Shown: piece by piece, positions 8,916-20,546 of the stretch | How the letters are laid out: the number at the start of each line of letters is the position of its first letter | Numbering within the stretch: the first letter of the stretch is position 1 | Origin: Candidatus Sericytochromatia bacterium | Lineage (GTDB): Bacteria > Cyanobacteriota > Sericytochromatia > UBA7694 > JACMQJ01 | Assembly (NCBI GenBank): GCA_026004035.1 | Contig: BPII01000018.1 | Location: 1-48,431 of the forward strand | DNA length: 48,431 nt | Reading direction: 5' to 3' | The notes under the pieces: model-generated | Databases searched by the model: none | What the model saw: the letters and a program-made list of their open reading frames with translations, nothing else | Told to the model about the DNA's origin: nothing | Translations under genes and position numbers: made by a program

Positions 8916-8950
8916 GGGATAGCTTAGAACTATCCCTCTCTTTTTTCTTA
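8916..8950 (+). terminator. Rho-independent terminator, possibly of a small RNA
   Basis: A perfect 7-bp stem GGGATAG/CTATCCC (8916-8922 with 8930-8936) with a 7-base loop is followed by TCTCTTTTTTC. It lies 240 bases beyond the stop of the upstream gene, on the far side of the MITE. It either terminates that transcript or ends a short independent RNA that would start near 8880. No promoter is convincing enough to call the RNA itself. Confidence 0.75.
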
Positions 8951-9137
8951 TACAAATTTATTAAATTGGTACTACTGTATTAAAAATTAATGTTTTTTAT
9001 AGTTGCAATTTTGTTTAATTATACTAAAATTTTTATATGTTAAATAATTTATTAAAACTTATAGTTTTTTTTAGTTTTTATACTTTATTTTTAACTATTA
9101 ATTATGCACAATTTATTATAAAAATTGGTATTATAAA
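8951..9137 (+). repeat. Dispersed repeat, about 187 bp, second copy at 41624-41808
   Basis: The two copies share long identical blocks, for example TTTATTAAATTGGTA, TTAATGTTTTTTATAGTT, AATTATACTAAAATT and TTATAGTTTTTTTTA, with scattered substitutions and small indels. Neither has a reading frame. The copy at 41624 starts with a palindrome, TACCAATTT-ATT-AAATTGGTA, which is partly lost here. It is probably a decayed non-coding end of an insertion element. The rest of the gap (9138-9310) shows no feature beyond a weak extended -10 near 9266. Confidence 0.7.
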
Positions 9138-9310
9138 CCTCAACAATGAAACTATAAATTTAGTTTAAATTATTCATAGTATTTAGGGAACAATATTAAA
9201 TTGAAAAAATACAAAATGTTTTATTAAACTTATAATTGACTAATTATTAGCATACAACACCTTTATGTTAAAATGTTTAAACTGTGATTATTAAAACTTA
9301 ATAAAATTCA

Positions 9311-10306
9311 ATGAAAAATGTGTTAGTAACAGGAGCAAACGGATTTATAGGTAGTAACCTATGTAAGTTTTTAAATTCAAAAGGTTATAATGTTAGAGCT
9401 CTAGTTTTAAAAAATACTTCTTTAAAATTTATAGAAGATGTAAATTTAGAGATATTTTATGGTGATATTTCAGATAATAATTCTATTAAAGGTTCTTGTA
9501 GAAATATTGATACTATTTTTCACTTAGCAGCTATAGCAAAAGATTGGGGAAATAAAGATATATTTTTTAAGGTTAATGTAAATGGAACAGAGAATTTACT
9601 AAATCAAGCAGTTAAAGAAAATGTTAAAAGATTTATTTTCATGAGCTCTATTGCTGTCCATAAATATTCCGGATATATAGATGCTGATGAAAACGTTGAA
9701 AAAAATTGTTCTAAAAACTTTTATTATGGATTATCAAAAAGCTTAGCAGAAAATATTGTTAATGATTTCTATATAAATAAAAAAATTGAAACCGTTATTA
9801 TAAGACCTGGACTCTTTCCATTTGGACCAAATGATATTACTAGTTTTTTAAAATTAGCTCATGCCCTTGAAAGTAGAAAATTTTTGTTTGTAAATAGTGG
9901 AAAATCACTATTATCAACAGCTTATATTGAAAATCTTTGTTATGGTTTGGAACTAGCAGGATTATCTAACAATGCTTCAGGTAATACTTATATAATTTCA
10001 GATGATGTAAAAATAACTTGGAAAGAACTAATTGAAAAATTTTGCAAAGAATTATCTATTAATTCAAATTTCTACTCTATTCCCTATTGGTTAGCTAATA
10101 TTTTTGCTGTATTTATCGAATTATTTTATAAGTTATTTGATTTAAAAGTAGAACCACCTTTAACAAGATATAGAGCATTAATTATGAAAAATGATATTCA
10201 TTTTTCTTGTAATAAGGCTAAAAAAGAATTAAAATATAAACCAATAGTTAGTTTAGATGAAGGTATAAAAAAGACTGTTCAGTGGTATAAGTCATACAAT
10301 AAATAA
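9311..10306 (+). CDS. NAD(P)-dependent epimerase/dehydratase (extended SDR family)
   Basis: This 331-residue protein starts with the Rossmann motif VTGANGFIGSN (residues 5-15) and has the extended-SDR features FHLAA, SSIAVHK and the catalytic YYGLSKS (YxxxK). It ends with RYRALIMKNDIHFSCNKAKK and LDEGIKKTVQWY, the usual C-terminal part of GalE/3-beta-HSD-like enzymes. A hydrophobic stretch (IPYWLANIFAVFIELFYKLF, around residues 257-276) is common in the steroid dehydrogenase-like subgroup and suggests membrane association. The substrate cannot be told; nucleotide-sugar or prenyl/steroid-like substrates are both possible. It stands alone between a repeat-filled gap and the whiA relic. No strong ribosome site precedes the ATG. 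Confidence 0.8.
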   Translation: MKNVLVTGANGFIGSNLCKFLNSKGYNVRALVLKNTSLKFIEDVNLEIFYGDISDNNSIKGSCRNIDTIFHLAAIAKDWGNKDIFFKVNVNGTENLLNQAVKENVKRFIFMSSIAVHKYSGYIDADENVEKNCSKNFYYGLSKSLAENIVNDFYINKKIETVIIRPGLFPFGPNDITSFLKLAHALESRKFLFVNSGKSLLSTAYIENLCYGLELAGLSNNASGNTYIISDDVKITWKELIEKFCKELSINSNFYSIPYWLANIFAVFIELFYKLFDLKVEPPLTRYRALIMKNDIHFSCNKAKKELKYKPIVSLDEGIKKTVQWYKSYNK

Positions 10307-10395
10307 TTTATAGTTAAAACTTTTAAAGCTTTTGAAAAAATAATTATTTGTTTTATAATACAATGATTTTAATATAATTTAACAAACAAGATTAA

Positions 10396-11193
10396 TATGA
10401 TATCTCTAAATTTTGCCAATTTTAAAATTAAATAAAACTCAAAGAAAATTATTCTCAATTATCAATTATAAACTTAGAATTCATAATGAAAAACTACTTA
10501 AAGTATTTTTATTCAATTTTGATATTGAAGCTAACTTTACAATAAATCAAAAAAATTATATAGAATCATTTAATTATGGTACTATTTATTCTTAAATATG
10601 TTCACAGCATTGATAATAAATTTATGTATAATAATAAAAAAACTCAGTTTCTTATTATATAAAGCATAATTTATTTAATACAAAAAAATATCTAAACTAA
10701 AAGATTGTTGTATAAAAACTCCATTTTTTTATTTTATGTATTTAAAAGATTTTAGAATAGATGATAAAAACTATTTAGAAATAATTGTTGATGAAAGTAT
10801 TTATAAATCATTAATTAGTTTTATTTTAAAATTTTTATATGTAATAAAAGCTAATAAAATTTTATTAGAAATAGAAAATTTGTTAATATAAAAAACTATA
10901 AAAATAAAATAATAAGAAGAGTTAATTATGAAACAGCTAATATAGAGAAAACTATTTAATCATCTATAAATATAACAGTAATAGAATGGTATAAAGAAGT
11001 AGGTTTATTCAATAATTTACCTGAAAATTTGCAAGAAGTAGCAAATATAAGACTTAGATATCCTGATGAAAGCTTACAAGAATTAGTAAAATATTTTAAT
11101 TTTTCTATAACAAAATCAGGAATAAGCCACCGATTAAGGAAACTTTATGCTATTATTCAAAGAGATAAATTTTTTTATGAAAAGGAGGTATAA
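10396..11193 (+). pseudogene. whiA: Decayed whiA (WhiA DNA-binding regulator)
   Basis: Several frames joined in order recall WhiA along nearly its whole length. KLFSIINYKLRIHNEKLLK fits the N-terminal LAGLIDADG-like region weakly. KDCCIKT matches the conserved KxCCKRSYLRG site. NYLEIIVDESIYKSL and KANKILLEIENLLI match the second half of that domain. The C-terminal helix-turn-helix part is unmistakable: RVNYETANIEKTI, LPENLQEVANIRLRYPDES, LQELVKYF and SGISHRLRKLYAI. Stops and frameshifts break it in several places, so no protein of normal size (about 310 residues) can be made. The 60-residue open frame at 10413-10595 is just the first fragment. The relic ends at the ribosome site of gapA, so the pair may once have been co-transcribed. 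Confidence 0.82.
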
Positions 11194-13241
<2,048 letters not shown>

Positions 13242-13245
<4 letters not shown>

Positions 13246-14383
13246 TCAAAATAGTTTAATATTTTATATCCAGCATCTTTTAGATATTTTTCTTTTTTCA
13301 TTAAATTAATATCGAAAACAACCATTTCATTTACTAAGTCATCTAAAGTATATTTAGGTTTCCAACCTAATTTTTCTCTTGCTTTTGATGAATCACCTAT
13401 TAATAAATCTACTTCTGTAGGTCTAAAATATTCTGGATCTACTTTCACAACTTCATTATCTTTTTTTAATGTAATATTATTTATACCAAATTCAGAAATT
13501 TTATCTTTATCTATATTAGAAATATAGCCTATCTCATTAATACCTTTGCCTTTAAAATCAATAGTTATTCCAGCTCTCAAAAATGCTTTTCTTACAAATT
13601 CTCTTACTTCAGTTGTTTGCCCTGTTGCTATAACATAATCATCTGGTTTATCTTGATTTAATATTAAATACATTGCATATACATAATCTTTTGCATGTCC
13701 CCAATCTCTTTTTGCATTTAAGTTTCCAATATATAATTTTTCTTGTAATCCTAATAAAATTCTAGCAACAGCTCTAGTAATTTTTTCTTGTAACAAAAAG
13801 TTTCACCTCTTATTGGTGATTCATGGTTAAATAATATTCCATTACAAGCAAATATATTATAAGCTTCTCTGTAATTAACTGTTATCCAATAAGCATAAAG
13901 TTTTGCAACAGCATAAGGACTTCTAGGATAAAAAGGGGTTGTTTCCTTTTGGGGTACTTCTTGGACAAGTCCGTATAGTTCTGAAGTAGAAGCTTGATAA
14001 ACTTTTGTTTTATCTGTTAAATTTAAAAATCTTACAGCCTCTAATAATCTTAAAGCTCCTAATCCATCAACATTAGCTGTATATTCAGGTTGTGCAAAAC
14101 TCACATGAACATGACTCATTGCTGCTAAATTATATATTTCATCAGGTTGAACTTTTTGTATTATATTAGTTATGCTTAAACTATCGGTCATGTCTCCATA
14201 ATGTAAAAAAAACTTAGCATCTTTTTCATGCTTATCTACAAAAATATGATCTATTCTCTCTGTATTAAATAATGAAGTTCTTCGTTTTATTCCATGAACT
14301 TCGTATCCTTTTTTTAAGAGTAATTCGGCTAAGTATGCTCCATCTTGTCCTGTTATTCCTGTTATTAATGCTTTTTTAGTCAT
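13242..14383 (-). CDS. gmd: GDP-mannose 4,6-dehydratase, interrupted by two nearby +1 insertions
   Basis: Gmd makes GDP-4-keto-6-deoxy-D-mannose from GDP-mannose. The N-terminal part has [28 protein letters not shown] and [10 protein letters not shown]; the C-terminal part has [22 protein letters not shown] and [16 protein letters not shown]. The frame is lost in the invariant segment RGETFVTRKITRA. The sequence there contains five T where four are needed and, a few bases on, six A where five are needed (plus-strand runs 13795-13799 and 13781-13786). Restoring both gives a perfect family sequence. The start is taken at 14383, because MTKKALITG is the family N-terminus and the upstream extension is unlike any Gmd. 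A second, intact paralogue lies at 29779-30750. Confidence 0.87.
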
Positions 14384-14396
14384 AAAAATAATTATA
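14383..14396 (-). promoter_or_regulatory. Candidate -10 box placing the gmd transcript start at or near its ATG
   Basis: On the minus strand TATAAT (14396 down to 14391) is followed by only seven bases before the ATG at 14383. No Shine-Dalgarno site fits in between. If this is the real -10 element, the mRNA is leaderless or nearly so. No strong -35 element is visible upstream. Confidence 0.35.
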
Positions 14397-14557
14397 CTAT
14401 AATTAATAATGATTTTTTGAAAACAATTTTTTATTATTTGAACTTTTTTATTAAACCTTAACAATGAAATTAAAAATTAGCTAAAAACATTTTCTTTACT
14501 TGATAAGATAGTAATACTAATAAAACATGACTAATGCGGTATTAAAGAATAATTTTA

Positions 14558-14708
14558 TTTCACTCAAAATGCAACATTTTATTTCGGGAAAATACAACAC
14601 TTATTACTATTTAATATTTCTTAATATTTATATTTTCTGAAAATCTTGACATACAATGATTCTAGGATTTGTTAATAATTTTTTCTAGGTGTTACATTTC
14701 GAGTGAAA
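14558..14708. mobile_element. MITE-like element with 19-bp inverted ends
   Basis: The 410-bp gap between gmd and the peptidase gene contains a 151-bp segment bounded by TTTCACTCAAAATGCAACA and, inverted, TTTCACTCGAAATGTAACA, with two mismatches in 19. There is no reading frame inside. The flanks AATTTTA and AATTATA could be a decayed target duplication. It is unrelated to the IS256-derived MITEs, and no parent transposase with these ends is present in the window. The rest of the gap shows only a TATAAT near 14733, a possible promoter for the peptidase gene. Confidence 0.65.
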
Positions 14709-14793
14709 AATTATATGAAACTTCATTTATGATATAATTTCTTATTTATAGTAGTAAATTTGAAATAATGAAAATTTTTGAAAGGTAGTTTTT

Positions 14794-16827
14794 ATGGAAG
14801 CACCTATATGTAAAGAAAAATCTTTTGAAATAAATTATCATGGAAATATCTATAAAGATAATTACGCTTGGTTAAAAAATAAATCAGATAAAGATGTTAT
14901 AGATTACTTAAATTTAGAAAATCAATATACTGATTATGTTCTTAGAGACTACAAAGAAGTACAAGAAAAACTTTTTAAAGAAATGGTTTCAAGAATAAAA
15001 GAAGATGATGAATCTGTTCCTTATAAGTTAGGAAATTATTATTACTATTATAGAACAGAAAAAAATAAACAATATAAAATATATTGCCGTAAAAAAGATA
15101 ATTTAAATTCAAATGAAGAAATAATTTTAGACCTTAATGAAATTGCTAAAGACAAAGAATACTTAAATTTAGGTGTATTTAAAATTAGTCCTAATAATAA
15201 GTATCTTGCTTATTCAATAGATTGTAATGGTTCTGAATTTTATACTTTATACATAAAAGATTTAGACACAATGAAATTACTAGAAACTACAATAAATAAT
15301 ACTTCAACAAGTTTAGAATGGTTTAATGATAGTAAAACATTTTTATACACAATTTTAGATGAAGCTAATAGACCTTACAAAGTTTATAAGCATAAGCTTT
15401 TTGAAAAAGAAGATGAATTAATTTATCATGAAAAAGATGATGCTTTTTATATTAACTTATCTAAAAGTAATAATAAAAAATATATATTTATAACAATGGT
15501 AAGTCAAACTACTTCAGAAGTTTATTATTTATCTGCTGAAAATACAAATGACAAAATAAAACTATTTGAAAAAAGACTCAAAAATACAGAGTACTATATA
15601 GAACAATACAAAGATTATTTCTTTGTAATAACAAATAGAGATAATGCTTTAAATTTTAAAATAATGAAAACCAAATTAAATAATACAAGTTATGAAAACT
15701 GGGAAGAATATTTACCTCATAGAGATAATGTTAGAATTGATAATCTTCATTTGTTTGAAAATTATATTGTTATAGTAGAACGATCAAATGGGTTAAAAAA
15801 CATTAGAATAAAAAATGAAAATGAAGATTACTATATAAATTTTGATGAAGATGTTTATAATATTTATTTAGGAATTAATTCTGAATTCAATACAGAAATA
15901 TTAAGATTTCATTATAGTTCTTTAACTACTCCTGAAACTATTTATTTTTATGATATGAAAAGAAAGACAAAAGAATTAAAAAAAAGACAAGAAGTTTTAG
16001 GAGGATATAATCCTGAAGATTATCAAACTGAAAGAATATGGGCTAAATCTTATGATGGTGTTTTAGTGCCTATATCTTTAGTTTATAAAAAAGGTCTAAA
16101 AAAAGATGGTAATAATCTTTTATATCTTTATGGCTATGGTTCCTACGAGATAAGTATAGAAACAAATTTTTCATCACATAGGCTAAGTTTAATTGATAGG
16201 GGTTTTATTTATGCAATAGCACATATTAGAGGTGGTGGTGAGTTAGGTAGAAAATGGTATGAGGATGGAAAGTTTTTGAATAAAAAGAATACTTTCAAAG
16301 ATTTTATAGCATGTGCAGAACATTTGATAAATGAAAAATATACATCAAAAGATAAACTAGTTATTTGTGGAGGTAGTGCTGGTGGCTTACTAATGGGAGC
16401 AGTTACTAATATGAGACCTGATTTATTTAAATGTGTTATTGCTCATGTTCCATTTGTTGATGTTGTAAATACAATGATGGATGAAAAATTACCTTTAACA
16501 GTTATAGAATATGATGAGTGGGGAAATCCTAATGATAAAAAGTATTTTGACTATATGTTGTCATACTCACCTTATGATAATATAGAAGAAAAAGAATATC
16601 CTAATATGTTAGTATTAGCTGGTCTAAATGATCCAAGAGTCGGATATTGGGAACCAGCTAAATATGTAGCTAAACTTAGAAAGTTAAAAAAAGATAAAAA
16701 TACTTTACTACTAAAAACTAATATGGAAGCAGGACATGGTGGTGTGTCAGGAAGATATGATTATATAAGAGATGAAATAGCATTTGAGTATTCTTTTATA
16801 TTTTTTGTAATGGGTATAAAGGTTTAA
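14794..16827 (+). CDS. Oligopeptidase B-like S9A serine peptidase
   Basis: This 677-residue protein has the two-domain structure of prolyl oligopeptidase-family enzymes. The first 400 residues form a beta-propeller, starting with the typical YKDNYAWLKN and containing FKISPNNKYLAYSID. The C-terminal alpha/beta-hydrolase has LYGYGSYEIS, AHIRGGGELGRKWYEDGK (S9A signature), the nucleophile GGSAGG (around 526-531), NDPRVGYWEPAKYVAKLR with the aspartate (around 612) and AGHGG with the histidine (around 647). The family cleaves short peptides in the cytoplasm; the YWEP segment and length match oligopeptidase B, which cuts after basic residues. No signal peptide is present. A GAAAGGTAG stretch serves as the ribosome site. 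It is followed 52 bases later by the YigZ gene. Confidence 0.92.
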   Translation: MEAPICKEKSFEINYHGNIYKDNYAWLKNKSDKDVIDYLNLENQYTDYVLRDYKEVQEKLFKEMVSRIKEDDESVPYKLGNYYYYYRTEKNKQYKIYCRKKDNLNSNEEIILDLNEIAKDKEYLNLGVFKISPNNKYLAYSIDCNGSEFYTLYIKDLDTMKLLETTINNTSTSLEWFNDSKTFLYTILDEANRPYKVYKHKLFEKEDELIYHEKDDAFYINLSKSNNKKYIFITMVSQTTSEVYYLSAENTNDKIKLFEKRLKNTEYYIEQYKDYFFVITNRDNALNFKIMKTKLNNTSYENWEEYLPHRDNVRIDNLHLFENYIVIVERSNGLKNIRIKNENEDYYINFDEDVYNIYLGINSEFNTEILRFHYSSLTTPETIYFYDMKRKTKELKKRQEVLGGYNPEDYQTERIWAKSYDGVLVPISLVYKKGLKKDGNNLLYLYGYGSYEISIETNFSSHRLSLIDRGFIYAIAHIRGGGELGRKWYEDGKFLNKKNTFKDFIACAEHLINEKYTSKDKLVICGGSAGGLLMGAVTNMRPDLFKCVIAHVPFVDVVNTMMDEKLPLTVIEYDEWGNPNDKKYFDYMLSYSPYDNIEEKEYPNMLVLAGLNDPRVGYWEPAKYVAKLRKLKKDKNTLLLKTNMEAGHGGVSGRYDYIRDEIAFEYSFIFFVMGIKV

Positions 16828-16879
16828 ATTTTATGTAGAACTTTCAATTATGTTATTTATTTAATATTCACTATAAAGA

Positions 16880-17470
16880 ATGTTTACAATAGTAAATAAC
16901 TCTACTAGTAAAATTCAAATTAAAAATTCTATATTTATATGCAATCTTGTTAAATTAGAAAAAATAGAACAAGTTAGAAATATACTAAATAAAATATTAA
17001 ATGAGTATAAACAAGCAACACATAATTGTTATGCTTATAGGATAGGAAATACAAATATCTTAGAATATTCTTCTGACGATGGTGAACCAAAAGGAAGTGC
17101 TGGAAAACCTATTCTGAATACTTTAAGAAAAAATAATTTAACAAATGTAATATCTATAGTTACAAGATATTTTGGTGGTATTAAATTAGGAATAAGAGGT
17201 TTAATAGATGCTTATTCTCAAGTAACAGAAAATACAATTAAAATTTCTCAACTTACAGAAGTTTTTGAGAGAAGATGTTTTATTATAGAATGCAAATATA
17301 ATGTTTTTGATTTTATAAAAAATAAAATTAGTAAATATGATGTATTAGTAGAAGATATAAATTATTCATCTATTGTTAATTTTAAAATCTGTATAAATAA
17401 AAAAGATTCATCATTTTTAGAAGATTTTTTAAATAGAGAAAGGATAAATTATAGTGAAATTGAAAGTTAA
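16880..17470 (+). CDS. yigZ: YigZ/IMPACT family (UPF0029) protein
   Basis: The 196 residues match bacterial YigZ. The N-terminal IMPACT domain has FICNLVKLEKIEQV, ATHNCYAYRIG, the signature SSDDGEPKGSAGKPIL and VTRYFGGIKLGIRGLIDAYS. A C-terminal DUF1949-like ferredoxin-fold region follows. Proteins of this family are linked to translation-stress control in eukaryotes; the bacterial function is not well defined. The 3' end overlaps the start of the dut remnant by 17 bases, so yigZ and dut were probably neighbours in one unit before dut was lost. The gene itself looks intact. Confidence 0.9.
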   Translation: MFTIVNNSTSKIQIKNSIFICNLVKLEKIEQVRNILNKILNEYKQATHNCYAYRIGNTNILEYSSDDGEPKGSAGKPILNTLRKNNLTNVISIVTRYFGGIKLGIRGLIDAYSQVTENTIKISQLTEVFERRCFIIECKYNVFDFIKNKISKYDVLVEDINYSSIVNFKICINKKDSSFLEDFLNRERINYSEIES

Positions 17471-17540
17471 AAAAATGGTAAAAAATGCAACATTACCTTA
17501 CTATGCTCATGAAGATGATGCAAGATTAGATTTATTTTAA
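17454..17540 (+). pseudogene. dut: N-terminal remnant of dUTP pyrophosphatase
   Basis: Twenty-eight codons from GTG at 17454 read LKVKKMVKNATLPYYAHEDD followed by ARLDLF and a stop. This is the N-terminus of dUTPase (usually K-x-L-x-x-x-A-x-L-P-x-Y-A-x-x-x-x-A-G-x-D-L). None of the later motifs that bind dUTP and magnesium is found downstream; instead an IS256-family relic starts 34 bases later. The gene seems to have been destroyed by that insertion and following deletion, because no dut C-terminus appears beyond 18334 either. Confidence 0.75.
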
Positions 17541-17573
17541 ATAAACTTCTTACACTAAATTTATTAAAAATTA

Positions 17574-18334
17574 AGGCACTGGGCTAATGTTATTTTTTTT
17601 TTGATAAGCTCAAAATCCTTTAATAGTAAGCATTTTAAAGATTTATATTAAAAAATACTTTAAATTTAAAAAGGTTATAAGCTTTTTCAAATGAATTAGA
17701 TGTTTTTATTTGGTTTAAAATTTCAATAATATCTTTACAGTCTTGTTTAGAAGTATTTCTAAAAAACACTTCTTTGTAAATGAACAAAGCATTTTTGTAT
17801 ATAACAATCAGGAAAGAATGTTTTTATAGCATCTGATATACCACTAAAATCATCACAAATAAAAAGAAGAACTCTTTTTAAACCTCTTGTTATTAAAAAT
17901 ATACTCTTCCAGGTATCTTTGTTCTCTTTACCAAATACACTGTAAAAACCTATTATTTTTTTTATTTGCATTATAATCTACTCCTACTAATGTATATACT
18001 CACTTTACCATCTTTTATATCTTTTACATTTGTATTGTATGCATCTATGTATACAAAAAAGTATTTATCTTCTAATTCTGTTAATTTAAAATCTTTTATC
18101 TTTATTTTTATACTCTCATATATTTCTTCTACTGCTTGGTCAGAGTAATTTAACCTTTTACATCTCAATTTTGATATTATTTCTGCTTTACTATCTCAAT
18201 TTATTATTAAAGATTTTATTAGGATTATAGGTGTATGTTGTGGATTTTTATATAATGAACTAATTATAAGCATTCAACAACTCTAGTGTAAAATACTATC
18301 TCAAATTTCTTTTCTATAACTTAATCCCCCATCT
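17574..18334 (-). mobile_element. Decayed IS256-family (Mutator-like) insertion sequence
   Basis: On the minus strand, broken frames give a recognisable IS256-type transposase core. One part (18168 down to 17971) has YFFVYIDAYNTNVKD and DGKVS, matching the first catalytic Asp block (VFLDAIHxKVRD). The next (17971 down to 17759) has IIGFYSVFGKENKDTWKSIF and LLFICDDFSGISDAIKTFFP, then YIQKCFVHLQRS, matching the second Asp block and the QxCxVHxxRN segment. A further frame continues toward 17700. The left end GGCACTGGGCTAATG equals the ends of the two MITEs; the right end (TTTCTATAACTTAATCCC, around 18312-18329) matches their other end. At roughly 760 bp it is well below a normal 1.3 kb IS256 element, so it is internally deleted and inactive. 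18335-18488 holds only an AT-rich leader for prkA. Confidence 0.82.
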
Positions 18335-18488
18335 GAGTTTATGAATAATGTAATTTTTAAAACTGAAAAAACGAATTAATCTTTTTATCAATAAAAAAAA
18401 TCTTTTTTATGATAGAATTTATTATATGTTTTTTATTTTTATAAAAATAATTTTCATTTTTACTATTAATTAATTGTAGGAGAATATA

Positions 18489-20543
18489 ATGAAATTAAGC
18501 TCTAGTGATTTAATATCAAAAATTAGCGAACTTCAAGATAGAAAAAAATATCAAGAATTAAATTGGGAAGGAACATTTCAAGATTATTTGGATATTGTAA
18601 TAAAAAACCCTAAAGTGACAAGAAATGCTTTTCAAAGACTTTATGATATGATAGTTAGCTATGGCTCTTTTGATTTTACTGAATATAAGAAAAAAATAAC
18701 TAGATATAACTTTTTTGATGATCCATTTGAAAATGGTAAAGATGCTGTTTTTGGTATTGATTTACATTTAATGAAATTGGTTAGAGTTTTTAAATCAGCA
18801 GCTTTAGGTTACGGAACAGAAAAAAGAATTATCTTATTGCATGGTCCAGTAGGTAGTGCAAAAAGCACTATAGCAAGATTACTAAAAAAAGGACTCGTTC
18901 ATTATTCAAAAACAGATGAAGGAGCTTTATATACTTTTAAATGGGTTTTAGATGGAAAAAATGGCGAAAAAGAAATTGTAGAATCACCAATGCATGAAGA
19001 TCCATTATGTTTAATACCTCAAGAAATAAGAAAACCTATATTAGACGAAATAAATTCTAATTTACCTGATGATATGCCATATAAGGTAGGAGTTCATGCT
19101 GAACTATGCCCAGCTTCAAGATTTATATATAATGAGTTAATGAAAAGGTATGAAGGTGATTGGACTAAAGTTTTAGATCATGTAGTAGTGAAAAGATTAG
19201 TATTTTCTGAAGAAGATAGAATTGGTATTGGAACATTTCAACCAAAAGATGAAAAAAATCAAGATTCAACAGAATTAACAGGAGACATTAACTATAGAAA
19301 AATAGCTGAATATGGTTCTGATTCTGATCCTAGAGCTTTTAATTTTGATGGAGAATTTAATATAGCAAATAGAGGATTAATAGAGTTTATAGAAATACTT
19401 AAGTTAGATGTTGCTTTCTTATATGATTTACTAGGTGCATCTCAAGAACATAAAATAAAACCAAAGAAATTTGCACAAACTGATATTGATGAAGTAATTA
19501 TTGGACATACAAATGAACCAGAATATAAAAAATTGCAAAATAATGAATTTATGGAAGCTTTAAGAGATAGAACTATAAAAATAGATATTCCATATATTAC
19601 TAAACTTAAAGATGAAATGAAAATATATGAAAGAGATTTTAACCCAAGTAGAATAAAAAAACATATAGCACCACATACAATAGAAGTTGCAGCAATGTGG
19701 GCGGTTTTAACAAGATTAGAGCAACCTAAAAAAGCTAATTTAACTTTATTACAAAAATTGAAACTTTATAATGGTCAAAGTGTTACAGGTTTTACTGAAG
19801 ATAATGTAAAGGAATTAAGAAAAGAAGCTGTAAGAGAAGGTTTGCAAGGTATATCACCAAGATATATACAAGAAAAAATTTCTAATGCTTTAGTTAGTGA
19901 ATTAGAAGATGATTATATAAATCCTTTTATGGTTATGAGTGAATTAGAAAGTGGCTTAAAGCATCATTCATTAATTAGTAGTGAAGAAGAAAAAGCTAGA
20001 TATAAAGAATTGTTAGCAGTTGTTAAAGAAGAATATGAAAATATAATAAAAAGTGAAGTTCAAAGAGCTATATCAGCTGACGAAGAAGGAATCGCTCAAC
20101 TTTGTGCTAACTATATAGATAATGTTAAAGCTTATACATTAAAAGAAAAAATTAGAAATAAATATACTGGTAAAGATGAAGAACCAGATGAAAGATTAAT
20201 GAGGTCAATAGAAGAAAAAATTGATATTCCTGAAAATAGAAAAGATGATTTTCGCAGAGAAATTATGAATTATATAGGTGCTTTAGCTGTAGAAGGAAAG
20301 AAATTTACTTATTCTACAAATGCAAGATTACAAAAAGCTTTAGAATTAAAACTTTTTGAAGATAGAAAAGATAGTATAAAACTTTCAAGTTTAGTCTCAA
20401 ATGTTATAGATGAAAGAACACAACAACAAATTGATATAGTAAAAAGTAGGCTTATAAAAAATTATGGTTATACAGAAGGATCAGCTACTGATGTATTAAA
20501 TTATGTAGCAAGTATTTTTGCTCGTGGAGATATAAAACAATAA
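18489..20543 (+). CDS. prkA: PrkA serine protein kinase/AAA+ protein
   Basis: The 684 residues match the PrkA family. An N-terminal AAA-like domain has Walker [10 protein letters not shown] (around 118-126). The [12 protein letters not shown] segment, [29 protein letters not shown] and [20 protein letters not shown] are characteristic, and a C-terminal kinase-like or winged-helix region follows. PrkA acts with YeaH/YhbH and SpoVR in stress responses of many bacteria and in spore formation in Bacillus. Here it is first in the same three-gene order and is preceded by a TAGGAG ribosome site. yhbH starts 4 bases after its stop. No spore genes are seen in the window, so a general stress or starvation role is more likely. 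Confidence 0.95.
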   Translation: MKLSSSDLISKISELQDRKKYQELNWEGTFQDYLDIVIKNPKVTRNAFQRLYDMIVSYGSFDFTEYKKKITRYNFFDDPFENGKDAVFGIDLHLMKLVRVFKSAALGYGTEKRIILLHGPVGSAKSTIARLLKKGLVHYSKTDEGALYTFKWVLDGKNGEKEIVESPMHEDPLCLIPQEIRKPILDEINSNLPDDMPYKVGVHAELCPASRFIYNELMKRYEGDWTKVLDHVVVKRLVFSEEDRIGIGTFQPKDEKNQDSTELTGDINYRKIAEYGSDSDPRAFNFDGEFNIANRGLIEFIEILKLDVAFLYDLLGASQEHKIKPKKFAQTDIDEVIIGHTNEPEYKKLQNNEFMEALRDRTIKIDIPYITKLKDEMKIYERDFNPSRIKKHIAPHTIEVAAMWAVLTRLEQPKKANLTLLQKLKLYNGQSVTGFTEDNVKELRKEAVREGLQGISPRYIQEKISNALVSELEDDYINPFMVMSELESGLKHHSLISSEEEKARYKELLAVVKEEYENIIKSEVQRAISADEEGIAQLCANYIDNVKAYTLKEKIRNKYTGKDEEPDERLMRSIEEKIDIPENRKDDFRREIMNYIGALAVEGKKFTYSTNARLQKALELKLFEDRKDSIKLSSLVSNVIDERTQQQIDIVKSRLIKNYGYTEGSATDVLNYVASIFARGDIKQ

Positions 20544-20546
20544 AAA

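Noticed and set aside
10413..10595. 60-codon open frame as an independent small gene
   Set aside because: It lacks a ribosome site and fits as the first fragment of the whiA relic, although the match of this part alone is weak.
14384..14464. N-terminal extension of gmd to an upstream ATG at 14464
   Set aside because: The extra 27 residues are unlike any Gmd N-terminus, and the extension covers the likely promoter; MTKKALITG at 14383 fits the family.
17966..18148. 60-codon plus-strand open frame in the IS relic
   Set aside because: It is antisense to the recognisable IS256 transposase fragments.
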